From contig OZ241894.1 of the NCBI GenBank assembly GCA_965203575.1, positions 3,038,001 through 3,102,000 of the forward strand: DNA of 64,000 nt, given 5' to 3'. The notes beneath the pieces are model-generated. The model did no database searches and had not been told where the DNA came from. It saw only the letters and a list, made by a program, of their open reading frames with translations. Of the stretch, positions 54,298-61,702 are shown piece by piece. The stretch's first letter is position 1, and each line of letters opens with the position of its first letter. The stretch comes from Aldehydirespirator sp965203575. Its GTDB lineage: Bacteria; Actinomycetota; Acidimicrobiia; Acidimicrobiales; Aldehydirespiratoraceae. The translations under genes and the position numbers were made by a program.

Positions 54298-55240
54298 CGA
54301 TCTTCTCTAGCACCTTCTTGAGCCTAGACCGAGCCGATCTTGCATACTTGGCTGAGACTTCGAACCCCAGCGCCCTGCGGTCCAGTTCGACGGCAGCAAC
54401 TAGGGCAGTGCCGGAACCACTGAAGGGATCGAGAACGAGCCCCCTGGGCGGCGTGGAGGTGAGGATCCTGCGCTTCACGAACTCGATCGGAAACGTCGCT
54501 GAGTGGCCGTTCGTCGTCGGAGGCGGGTCGTGGACTACGACATCCAACGCGCCCGGCTCAGCGGCGTCGAGGTCATAGTAGTAGCTCGGTCGACGCCCGC
54601 CTGCCTGTCGCTGGACGAAGTGGAACCAGTGCTCGTGCGACATCCTCAACCGGTCGCGCTCCGGGCGAGGCATCGGGTTCGGCTTTGCCCAGATCAGATC
54701 GTTGCGCAGGATCCACCCATGATCTTGCATTGCGATCGCGAACCTTGCGGGCACGAGCAGAAGCTGCTTGTCGTGCAGATAGCCACCCGACGGGGTCCTT
54801 CGCCGTGTACGCCCACCATTGAGCCCCTGTCGGCCTCCGTCTCTGATGCTGCTCCAACGAGAGAAATAGGTGTCGCCGAGGTTCACCCAAAGGCTCGAAG
54901 CTGACCGCAACGTGCGGCGCGCCTTCGAGAAGAACTCGACCAGGTGATCGACGTACCAGTGCGGGTACGGCTCGAGCCCTAGCACTCCACCCGCTCTTGA
55001 GTACCAATCGAACGGGGGCGTCCTCTCGTCATTGCAGCCCGCTGATCGCCACTCATCGAGGACCGATTCGTCGTGGGGAAGGCCATACGTCCGGATACCC
55101 CAGTACGGCGGAGAGGTAATGAGGAGGTCGACGGAATCATCCTCGACCTCTTCAACAAGCCGATAAGCGTCGCCCGTTCGAATCGATCCCAGCGGTTCGG
55201 TTTCGGTACTCGCCGCTGCGGCCGCACTTCGATCTCGCAC
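54290..55240 (-). CDS. Site-specific DNA methyltransferase (beta class, N4-cytosine/N6-adenine)
   Basis: 316 residues from the GTG at 55240. Motif IV TSPPYWGIRTYG lies near the N-terminus and the SAM-binding motif I LDPFSGSGTALVAA near the C-terminus, the beta-class order. TSPPYW favours N4-cytosine methylation. A conserved middle segment (WVNLGDTYFS, LVPARFAIAMQDHGWILRNDLIWAKPNPMP) matches phage- and island-borne methyltransferases. TATGCT ends 6 bases before the GTG; longer starts (55255, 55324) would place a 22-bp operator palindrome in the gene. No restriction endonuclease is adjacent. Confidence 0.88.
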   Translation of the reverse strand: MRDRSAAAAASTETEPLGSIRTGDAYRLVEEVEDDSVDLLITSPPYWGIRTYGLPHDESVLDEWRSAGCNDERTPPFDWYSRAGGVLGLEPYPHWYVDHLVEFFSKARRTLRSASSLWVNLGDTYFSRWSSIRDGGRQGLNGGRTRRRTPSGGYLHDKQLLLVPARFAIAMQDHGWILRNDLIWAKPNPMPRPERDRLRMSHEHWFHFVQRQAGGRRPSYYYDLDAAEPGALDVVVHDPPPTTNGHSATFPIEFVKRRILTSTPPRGLVLDPFSGSGTALVAAVELDRRALGFEVSAKYARSARSRLKKVLEKIDE

Positions 55241-55276
55241 GCTCTGAGCATACATCGAAGTGCGGCCGCACTTCGA
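55217..55276. promoter_or_regulatory. Repeat operator over the methyltransferase promoter
   Basis: A 16-bp direct repeat TGCGGCCGCACTTCGA at 55217-55232 and 55261-55276 brackets the minus-strand -10 box TATGCT (55252-55247). The second copy belongs to a perfect 22-bp palindrome (55255-55276, half-site TCGAAGTGCGG). The core GCGGCCGC is itself an 8-bp palindrome. Position over the -35/spacer region and over the first codons suggests autoregulation. Confidence 0.7.
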
Positions 55277-55399
55277 CAGCCACGTACGGGTCTCCGCCAC
55301 GCTGGGCACGACTCGACTAGCCATTGGACCTCAGCGCACATCAGGTGCAGCTAGCCCAGCGCGCGTGCAGTTCGTCTCGACGGCTGGACGCTGTGATGA

Positions 55400-55888
55400 T
55401 CAGTTGCTGCCTTCGCTCCATGGTTGGCGGGCGAGCACGACACCATGCACCGAGACGGCGCCCCATTCGTGTAGGCGTCGGGCCACCTCGTTTAGCTGGA
55501 GACCGGTGGTGCAGATGTCGTCGTAGACGATGACGCGGCTTCCGTCGATCCGGTCTGGATGACTCAGCACCAGCGCGTTGCCATGCTCTAGAGCGGCGCT
55601 CTGTTTGCCCGGGAGGTCCTTGCCCGCTGATTGAGCTGTATCGGTCGTCTTGACAATCGCGGGATCGTGAGTGTCGTCGAAGGGCCAGTCGTCGGCGGTG
55701 TCGTAGGTGGCGGCATGTTCGATCACGCGCGTGGTGTGGTTGCGGCCCGGATTCGGTGGGTTGGCAATGATGAGGTCCACGTCCGCGGGATCCCATGTCT
55801 CGTACAGGTGGCCGATCAGGAGTCGGGCGAAGATCATCCCCCAACCCGTCCTGCCTCTGTACTTGAACCGATGCATGACATCGACTAG
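55400..55888 (-). pseudogene. 3' part of IS-disrupted comF-like phosphoribosyltransferase gene
   Basis: Encodes ...VDVMHRFKYRGRTGWGMIF, then LIIANPPNPGR and the PRPP loop RVIVYDDICTTGLQLNEV: the phosphoribosyltransferase part of a ComF-type protein. The upstream sequence is cut by the IS1380-like element at 55889. Joining it to the 5' part at 57776-57533 with a single CTAG restores one 242-residue frame. An ATG within this part (MHRF) could give a truncated product. Confidence 0.85.
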
Positions 55889-55944
55889 CCCTGATCTTTC
55901 AGTAGGGGGGCTTGTGCGGGGGTGACAGCGCCCTGGGAATGCCC

Positions 55945-55995
55945 CCCTGGTGTGGCATTATCGGACTTGACGACACCCGCGAACCCACACCAGGG
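55945..55995. repeat. Inverted repeat in IS leader
   Basis: CCCTGGTGTGG (55945-55955) and CCACACCAGGG (55985-55995) are perfect complements around GGCATTATCGGACTTG, just before the transposase ATG. The second IS copy keeps the arrangement with small changes (62601-62660). It may form an mRNA hairpin or an operator limiting transposase expression. Confidence 0.6.
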
Positions 55996-56006
55996 AGGGC
56001 ACCCAG

Positions 56007-57356
56007 ATGGTGAAGCATACAGACCTGCGTCCGAGGATCGAGTTCACCGGCGGAGGACGCGGTCTGGCAGTGCATGCCGGGGCTCGGCTGCTGGCCGATC
56101 TGGCCGACAATGTCGGGTTGACAGCAGCGCTGTCAGAAGCCGCCGACGGGATCAAGCAACGAGCTCGGGGCCATGGGCGGGGCCGGGTGCTGGCTGACGC
56201 GGCGGTGATGATCGCCGACGGCGGCGAGACGATCTGTGACATCGCCGCTCTGGCGGCCCAGCCGCAGCTGTTCGGGCCGGTAGCGTCGCCGCCGACGCTG
56301 TGGCGCACCCTCGACGGCGCCTCAGGACGCGTCGAGCAGGTCAAGGCCGCCCGAGCCGAGGCCCGCCGCAACGTGTGGGCCGCTGGCGCGGACCCGGGGT
56401 TCTACGTGGTCGACATCGACGCCACGCTGGTGGACTCCCACTCAGACAAGCAGCACGCCGCGGGCAACTACAAGGGAGGGTTCGGGTTCCATCCGATGCT
56501 GGCCTACCTCGACGCCACCGGCGAGTGCCTCGCCGGGCTGCTGCGCCCCGGCAACGCCGGATCCAGCACCGCCGCCGACCACATAGAGGTCCTCGACGAC
56601 GCCCTCGCCCAGCTGCCCGTCGACCCCCGCCGGGCGGAGGTGACCGTCCGCACCGACTCCGCCGGCGCGTCGAAGGCGTTCGTGGAGGCCTGCCGCAGCC
56701 GCGGCGTGAAGTTCTGTGTCGGCCGTCGCCTCAGCATCGACATAGCACAGGCCGTCACCGAAGTCCCCGACAAGTGCTGGCAGCCGGCGCTGAGCGCCGA
56801 CGGGTCCGAGCTGCGAGACCACGCCGAGGTCACCGACGTCACCCATCTCGTGGACCTCTCGGGCTGGCCTTCGGGCACCCGCATGATCGCCCGCCGCGAG
56901 TACCCCCACCCCGGGGCGCAGCTCAGCTTCTGCGACGCCGAAGGACGGCGGCTGCAGGTGCTGGCCACCGACATCGCCGACAACAAAGCCGACGGCACCG
57001 ACATCGCCTACATCGAGGCGCTGCACCGCGGCCGAGGCCGAGCCGAACGACAGATCAGCGACCACAAAAGCACCGGGCTCGACAGGCTCCCCTCCAATTC
57101 CTTCGCCATCAACCGCGTCTGGCTGCAGCTCACAATGACGGCGCACGACCTGCTCGCCTGGACCCGGATGCTCGCCCTCGACGGCGACCTGGCCAGAGCC
57201 GAACCCAAACGGCTGCGCCACTGCCTGCTACACACCGCAGCCCGGCTCACCCGAACCGGCCGACAACACTACGCCAGACTCTGCGACGACTGGCCCTGGA
57301 CCCCCCAACTGCTCACCGCGTTCGAGAGGGTCCACAACCTGCCCCTGCTGATCTGA
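56007..57356 (+). CDS. IS1380-family transposase
   Basis: 449 residues, complete. DDE-type with the IS1380 block DIDATLVDSHSDKQHA (first Asp), VTVRTDSAGASKAF (second Asp), and IEALHRGRGRAERQISDHKSTGL (Glu-containing C-terminal motif). GGAGGG precedes the ATG. About 90% similar to the copy at 62669. Confidence 0.95.
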   Translation: MVKHTDLRPRIEFTGGGRGLAVHAGARLLADLADNVGLTAALSEAADGIKQRARGHGRGRVLADAAVMIADGGETICDIAALAAQPQLFGPVASPPTLWRTLDGASGRVEQVKAARAEARRNVWAAGADPGFYVVDIDATLVDSHSDKQHAAGNYKGGFGFHPMLAYLDATGECLAGLLRPGNAGSSTAADHIEVLDDALAQLPVDPRRAEVTVRTDSAGASKAFVEACRSRGVKFCVGRRLSIDIAQAVTEVPDKCWQPALSADGSELRDHAEVTDVTHLVDLSGWPSGTRMIARREYPHPGAQLSFCDAEGRRLQVLATDIADNKADGTDIAYIEALHRGRGRAERQISDHKSTGLDRLPSNSFAINRVWLQLTMTAHDLLAWTRMLALDGDLARAEPKRLRHCLLHTAARLTRTGRQHYARLCDDWPWTPQLLTAFERVHNLPLLI

Positions 57357-57532
57357 ACCCCGCCTTGGCGGTGAACCCGACACCGCAGAACGCACCCTGA
57401 TCGGGCCAACCCACAACCGCCCCCACCACCACCCCGACACGCCCCCACACACCCGGCGGCCGGCCCTGCCCGGCCACAGCACCGACACAGCCCCCCAAAC
57501 AGCCCCCAACAGCCCTTACTGAAAGATCTGGG

Positions 57533-57776
57533 CTAGCGGATCGTTGTGAAGCGTGGTGGCCGTTATGCCCTCGAAGTGTCGGCTACTGGCCGGGCGGGTG
57601 CAGAGCCGATTGTGGCAATGCCCATGTCGGCGTTCTTGAGCGCAGATCGGGCAGGGATCCGTAATGGAGGACAGTTGCTCGGCCGCACACGGCACGCAGA
57701 TGGTCCACTGGCCAGGGTTGACGTACGGACAGCCCCTGCAGTTAGGGAAGTCGTGGCGGTCGGCCGGAGGCGCCAT
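57533..57776 (-). pseudogene. 5' part of IS-disrupted comF-like gene (zinc ribbon)
   Basis: Starts 9 bases after the dprA stop. It encodes the Cys-rich ribbon of ComF proteins: CRGCPYVNPGQWTICVPC, then CPICAQERRHGHCHNRLC, and ends at HNDPL before the IS. As it stands it reads into the IS end (AQIFQ, stop at 57516). The natural continuation is at 55884, giving HNDPLVDVMHRFKYRG, the expected ComF sequence. Confidence 0.85.
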
Positions 57777-57785
57777 GGGGTGCGC

Positions 57786-58745
57786 CTACAACAGTGCTGG
57801 CTCTACGTGAAGCAGGTCGCTGACGTCGCGCACCCGGTCGGGTGACGCGATCCGACTGGTGATCTCGTCGATGCACGAGACGGCGACTGCCCGGCGGCGC
57901 TCGACCATCTGCTGTGCCCAGGTCTGCTCGGCGACGAGAGTGTCCAGCAGGAACACCCGCTTGCCGTGCTCGTAGGCGAGTCGGGCCTGCATTCGGGCTC
58001 CCGACGTGCTTGATGCTTCGATCACGACTGTGCCTTGGCTGATGCCCGAGGTGACTTCGTTGCGCTTGCCGAAGGTCCACCTGGCCGGCGTGGCTGTGGG
58101 GAAGAACTGCGACACGATGAGCCCGCCTGCGGCCACGATGTCCTCTCCGAGATCCCGATTGGCAGCTGGGGCCAAGCGGGTGATCCCCGAGGGCAGCACG
58201 GCGATGGTGCGTCCGTGGCGCTCGATGGTCGCCCGGTGAGCGGCGGCGTCTATGCCGATAGCCAGTCCCGACGTGACGGTGAGGCCCTTGTTGGTCAGCG
58301 AGCGGACCACGCGGCGGGCCTGCCGGACACCGTCGGGGGTGGCTGATCGGGTGCCTACCACGGCGACGCTGTGGGCGTCACGGTCTGCGTCGAGACCGCC
58401 CCGATAGAACAGGAACGGAGGCAGGTTGTGGATGAGCCGTAGGTTGAGCGGGAAGTCGTCGTCAAGCACAGTCGTCAGGCGCGCCCCGACAGCGGTCGCA
58501 GTCCGATACTCCGAGTCCGCTCGCTCCCAGGCGGCTGCCCAGCTCTCCGCTGAGGCGGTCTTGATCACCCATCCTGTCCTGTGAGCGTGTGCGCTGGTTT
58601 CCAGAATGTCGCCGGCCAGCAGACCATCGAGAGAACGCTCGCGGTGGGCCTGTCGAGCGAGAACCCCCCAGTCGCATCGGTCGCCGGCGGAGACCAGGCT
58701 GCACAGCGCAAGTACCTGTCGCTGGGTGGACGTCATCTCGGGCAT
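57786..58745 (-). CDS. DprA/Smf-family protein (SLOG-type nucleic-acid binding)
   Basis: 319 residues from an ATG preceded by GAGGAGGGG. N-terminal helical region, then the DprA Rossmann-like fold: FYRGGLDADRDAHSVAVVGTRSATPDGV, GLAIGIDAAAHRATI, IAVLPSGITRLAPAANRDL and GTVVIEASSTSGARM. DprA loads RecA on incoming single-stranded DNA in competence. Here it was paired with a zinc-ribbon ComF-like gene, now broken by an IS. Standalone DprA/phosphoribosyltransferase pairs in islands have been proposed to act in defence (recalled, not checked). The C-terminal winged helix of long DprA proteins is not obvious. Confidence 0.88.
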   Translation of the reverse strand: MPEMTSTQRQVLALCSLVSAGDRCDWGVLARQAHRERSLDGLLAGDILETSAHAHRTGWVIKTASAESWAAAWERADSEYRTATAVGARLTTVLDDDFPLNLRLIHNLPPFLFYRGGLDADRDAHSVAVVGTRSATPDGVRQARRVVRSLTNKGLTVTSGLAIGIDAAAHRATIERHGRTIAVLPSGITRLAPAANRDLGEDIVAAGGLIVSQFFPTATPARWTFGKRNEVTSGISQGTVVIEASSTSGARMQARLAYEHGKRVFLLDTLVAEQTWAQQMVERRRAVAVSCIDEITSRIASPDRVRDVSDLLHVEPALL

Positions 58746-58997
58746 GCGTCCCCTCCTCTGTGTGCCCTGGGATCCCGGGTGGCGGGTGCCCCGGGCGGCG
58801 ACGCCTGCGACCAATGTAGCCACGGGGATGTCCCGCGACCCGTGGCGTCTAGCTGACCGCTCGCCGGGATGAATGCGAACATCTGTTTGGAACTATAATC
58901 CCAATACTGTAACCTGCCAACGCGGACGGAGCCGCGGATCTCCTCGGGGGCACGGGCGACGACGCACAAGGAAATCGAGAGCCAAGGAGCCTCCACC

Positions 58998-59246
58998 ATG
59001 GCGAAGCCCAACGACCGATATGTCGTTCGCAACCCTGACGGCGGATGGGACGTGAAGGCCGCACACGCCAAGCGTTCCTCCAAGCACACCCAGACCCAAG
59101 CCGAGGCCATCCAGCACGCCAAGGACATCGTGCGCAACGCCGGCGGGGGAGAGGTGCGCATCCAGGGACGCGACGGCCGCTTCCGCGACAGCGACACCGT
59201 CGCCCCCGGCAACGATCCCCACCCACCCAAGGACACCAAACACTGA
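58998..59246 (+). CDS. DUF2188 family protein
   Basis: 82 residues; AAGGAG lies about 12 bases before the ATG. NDRYVVRNPDGGWDVK, a Lys/His-rich middle (AKRSSKHTQTQAEAIQHAKDIV) and GGGEVRIQGRDGRFRDSDTV give the family pattern (a beta hairpin, a helix and a RDGRIRDxDT-like end). Small DUF2188 proteins are common on mobile elements; function unknown. A TATAAT at 58894-58899 is a possible -10 for this or the divergent dprA. Confidence 0.82.
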   Translation: MAKPNDRYVVRNPDGGWDVKAAHAKRSSKHTQTQAEAIQHAKDIVRNAGGGEVRIQGRDGRFRDSDTVAPGNDPHPPKDTKH

Positions 59247-59317
59247 CGTGATCCATCCCTCGTGCACGGCGACATGGGCGCGTTCCCCGTGTTCTCGGGG
59301 CAGTCAAGCGACGCCGG

Positions 59318-59323
59318 TAGTTT
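59318..59323 (+). promoter_or_regulatory. Putative -10 box of small gene 59331
   Basis: TAGTTT, 7 bases before the ATG at 59331. Confidence 0.4.
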
Positions 59324-59330
59324 GGCGCCC

Positions 59331-59561
59331 ATGACCGAGACCAGCGCCGCAGCCGACGAGCACCGCGCCGCCGCGATGAGCGCCGCCCTCGAAGCTGCCC
59401 GCGCGGCTGCAGGCCGCCCCGACTTCTACGGAACGATCGTCGACCACTGGCTCACCTTCGACACCACCGCCGCGCTCGGCGTCCTCCAGGGCGCAGGGTT
59501 CCACATCGCTCCCCGTCATCGGGCAAGCCTGCACTCTCAGGCCTCGCAGTACGGTCCCTGA
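59331..59561 (+). CDS. Small hypothetical protein
   Basis: 76 residues (MTETSAAADEHRAAAMSAALEAA...), Ala-rich and helical at the start with FYGTIVDHWLTFDTTAALGVLQGAGFHIAPRH in the second half. No family recognised. An upstream in-frame ATG at 59262 exists, but the -10 box and the Ala-rich helix favour 59331. It ends 2 bases before the next gene. Confidence 0.5.
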   Translation: MTETSAAADEHRAAAMSAALEAARAAAGRPDFYGTIVDHWLTFDTTAALGVLQGAGFHIAPRHRASLHSQASQYGP

Positions 59562-59563
59562 CG

Positions 59564-60019
59564 ATGGAGTGGGCGCTGCTGTCGGTCAGCCTCATCGGTG
59601 TGGCTGGCGCCATAATCGCCGCACACTCGGCCCCCCAACGGCGCCTACAGCGCTACAGGAACCAGGCCATCAAGTATTCGTGTCGGCTCCGCCTCCTAGT
59701 TGAGAGACCCTGTGGCGACTGGGGTCCAGATGACCTGGAAGAACTGCTGCATCCGGGGATGTGTGGCCGGTACAAGTCCGTCGGCACCCTGGTGTCAGGA
59801 CTCCCGTGGCCTGAACGTCGCGCCGCCGCCCGACGACTCCGGCAACTACGCAGGACAGAGGACCGAATGCGCGACCGCATTCAACGCCTTGCTGAGCTGG
59901 AACCCGACAGGGACTATGCGGAGATCAGCAACCAGATCGAAGAACACGGACGGTCCCGGTTCCTTGAGAAGATCCACCCCTTGACCCTGACCGAGAAGAG
60001 ACGATGGAGGTCCCGTTGA
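59564..60019 (+). CDS. Hypothetical protein with one N-terminal membrane segment
   Basis: 151 residues. One hydrophobic segment (ALLSVSLIGVAGAIIAAHSA) is followed by a strongly basic, helical cytoplasmic part rich in Arg and Glu (RRAAARRLRQLRRTEDRMRDRI). No family recognised. Overlapping spacing with the preceding small gene suggests co-transcription. Confidence 0.5.
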   Translation: MEWALLSVSLIGVAGAIIAAHSAPQRRLQRYRNQAIKYSCRLRLLVERPCGDWGPDDLEELLHPGMCGRYKSVGTLVSGLPWPERRAAARRLRQLRRTEDRMRDRIQRLAELEPDRDYAEISNQIEEHGRSRFLEKIHPLTLTEKRRWRSR

Positions 60020-60093
60020 TGCTTGTCTGCGAGTTCTGCACGCCGCCCTCAGCCCGACGGACGTGAGCAGCCTGAACTAGCGCATCGATCAGT

Positions 60094-60358
60094 TCAGCAA
60101 GCCATGAGGTCCGGGACAGACACGCCGTCGATGCCCTCGACGATGCTGGGGGCAGCGAGCTGGGTGGCGTGGCCGGCGATGAAGCCTTGGAGGTCTCTGT
60201 GGACGGTGACGGGTACGCCGTCGAAGGCGACTTTGGCGATGGGGGGCCGGTCGTCGTCCTTGTAGGCGGCGTGCGCGGCGCTGACAGCAGCTTGGCGGCG
60301 ACCGCGCGGCAGTCGAAGGGTTGCAGGGTCATGAAGTCGAGGTCGTGGCTGAGCACCG
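60094..60358 (-). pseudogene. Decayed nucleotidyltransferase (AbiEii-like) fragment
   Basis: Two frames together look like an AbiEii/DUF1814-type nucleotidyltransferase. One reads LSHDLDFMTLQPFDCRAVAAKL (the D-x-D active-site strand). After a frameshift near 60280-60300 the other reads KVAFDGVPVTVHRDLQGF, then APSIVEGIDGVSVPDLMA and a stop. Both ends of the usual gene are missing. In intact systems the protein is the toxin partner of AbiEi. Confidence 0.45.
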
Positions 60359-60444
60359 TCCTCGACCTCCGCTAGCTCGACTAGGAGTCCATCGACGGTG
60401 AGCCGACCGTAAGTGCTACTGCCCCTCCGCGGGGTGACGGTCAT

Positions 60445-60450
60445 TAGAGT
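60445..60450 (+). promoter_or_regulatory. Putative -10 box of kinase gene 60458
   Basis: TAGAGT, 7 bases before the GTG at 60458; supports that start over in-frame GTGs at 60413 and 60434. Confidence 0.4.
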
Positions 60451-60457
60451 CGGGATC

Positions 60458-61381
60458 GTGGGTGGCCAAGGCCCTACGCACGCCGCGCCGGATGTCGAAC
60501 GAACCGCCGAGTTGGTTCGTGACACGGCTCGCGGGCTGGAGCTCACTGCCGCCGGGTTCACGCTGCTTCGCCTAGGCAACAACATCGTGCTCCGAAGCCG
60601 TGACGACAAGGTCGTTGCCAGGGTCGCGTACACCAGCCGCCGACCGTTTGAAGACCACGCCGCTTACCTGAATCGCATCAATCAACTAGCTGCAGCGGGA
60701 GCACCGATCGTGGCCCCGCTGTGCGCTCCTAGGCGGTTGAGCGACGGTCGAGTCGTGACTTTCTGGCCGATGCACTCCGCTGCCGGACCGGTGGCCCTTG
60801 AAGATCTTGTCGAGTTGGTGTCGCGATGTCACCGCTTCGAGATGACCAGTGATCTGGCAGTTTGGGATCCCCGCGTGTCCTATCTCAACCGCTGGGCGAA
60901 CAGGCTGCCGTTGATGACGGCAAGGGGTGTGCCAGCCCAGGTGCGTACCTTCCTTGAAGAGGTGTTTCACCAGCGGGTGGAGGCGCTCGCCGAGTGCTGG
61001 GCCGGTCTCAGCGGTGAGGGACACCCCCGGGTGCTGATCCACGGCGACCCATATCCGCCCAACGCTGTGCGCCTTGATGACGGGACCTTGGCGTTGATTG
61101 ATCTCGACCACATTGAGATCGGCCCGCCGGAGGTGGATCTGTGCTGCCTGTGGCTTCAGTTCGAGCGCTACGCCCAGGAGCCGCGGGTCATTGATCGGAT
61201 CCTCGCCGTCTACGACGGCGTAGTGGATGTTCAACTGATGGCTCAGATCTACGCCACGGACGAGGCGAACGAGTTGGTCTGGCTCGCCTGCCTGTGGGGG
61301 GTCGTGCCGGATGCCGACACCGAGTTGATACGCCGCCTGGATCATTGGGACGACCCGTCGGTGAAGTGGCAGGAGTTCTAA
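60458..61381 (+). CDS. Aminoglycoside phosphotransferase/choline-kinase-like protein
   Basis: 307 residues from the GTG at 60458. Kinase-like fold with LLRLGNNIVLRSRDDKVVARVAY (nucleotide lobe, Lys-like region), the intact Brenner motif VLIHGDPYPPNAVRL, and the metal-binding LALIDLDHIEIGPPEVDLC. These residues suffice for phosphotransfer to a small hydroxylated substrate. Unlike the copy at 38740, its active site is canonical. It lies alone among small unknown genes of the island, divergent from the AbiEii fragment. Substrate unknown; drug resistance cannot be assumed. Confidence 0.82.
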   Translation: MGGQGPTHAAPDVERTAELVRDTARGLELTAAGFTLLRLGNNIVLRSRDDKVVARVAYTSRRPFEDHAAYLNRINQLAAAGAPIVAPLCAPRRLSDGRVVTFWPMHSAAGPVALEDLVELVSRCHRFEMTSDLAVWDPRVSYLNRWANRLPLMTARGVPAQVRTFLEEVFHQRVEALAECWAGLSGEGHPRVLIHGDPYPPNAVRLDDGTLALIDLDHIEIGPPEVDLCCLWLQFERYAQEPRVIDRILAVYDGVVDVQLMAQIYATDEANELVWLACLWGVVPDADTELIRRLDHWDDPSVKWQEF

Positions 61382-61417
61382 GGCCACGGCACCGAACCCG
61401 CGACCGGGATTGTCGCC

Positions 61418-61603
61418 CTAGTCCTCGGTTCCGAGCGCCAGCTCCTCCGGGGTCGGGCGCTCGAAGAAGCTGGCGAACTCCTCCATCTCCGCGGCGGTGA
61501 TTCGGAACGTGCCGGGCGGAAGGTCACGGTTGCGCGCCGCAAGCCGATCCTGCAAGACACTGTGGCGGTGCCGCAGCATCATGGCGACCGCGGTGCCGCC
61601 CAT
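61418..61603 (-). CDS. 61-residue hypothetical protein
   Basis: Sequence MGGTAVAMMLRHRHSVLQD..., ending FASFFERPTPEELALGTED. Helical, no recognised family. Third gene of a small minus-strand cluster with 61610-61702 and 61699-62412. The last residues look like a conserved acidic tail but this is not proof of coding. Confidence 0.4.
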   Translation of the reverse strand: MGGTAVAMMLRHRHSVLQDRLAARNRDLPPGTFRITAAEMEEFASFFERPTPEELALGTED

Positions 61604-61609
61604 CAGCGC

Positions 61610-61702
61610 TCAGTCGAGGCCTTCGAGGGCGGCGGCGAGGCGGGGCCATGCCGCGATCATGTGGTCGTTGAGGACGTCGCTGTAGTCCCCGATGGCCGTC
61701 AA
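61610..61702 (-). CDS. 30-residue micro-ORF coupled to HTH gene
   Basis: TTG start overlapping the TGA of the helix-turn-helix gene (TTGA). It encodes LTAIGDYSDVLNDHMIAAWP and ends LAAALEGLD seven bases before the next ATG. Overlap and continuous spacing suggest coupling; existence is uncertain. Confidence 0.3.
   Translation of the reverse strand: MTAIGDYSDVLNDHMIAAWPRLAAALEGLD

Larger units (their letters stand above)
55889..57532 (+). mobile_element. IS1380-like insertion sequence, complete, 1644 bp
   Basis: Inverted ends read CCCTGATCTTTCAGTAGGGG on the left and, reversed, CCCAGATCTTTCAGTAAGGG on the right (18 of 20 matching). Flanking CTAG at 55885-55888 and 57533-57536 is the likely 4-bp target duplication. 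It contains one transposase gene. An inverted repeat sits between the left end and the gene. It inserted into a comF-like gene on the opposite strand. Confidence 0.9.
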
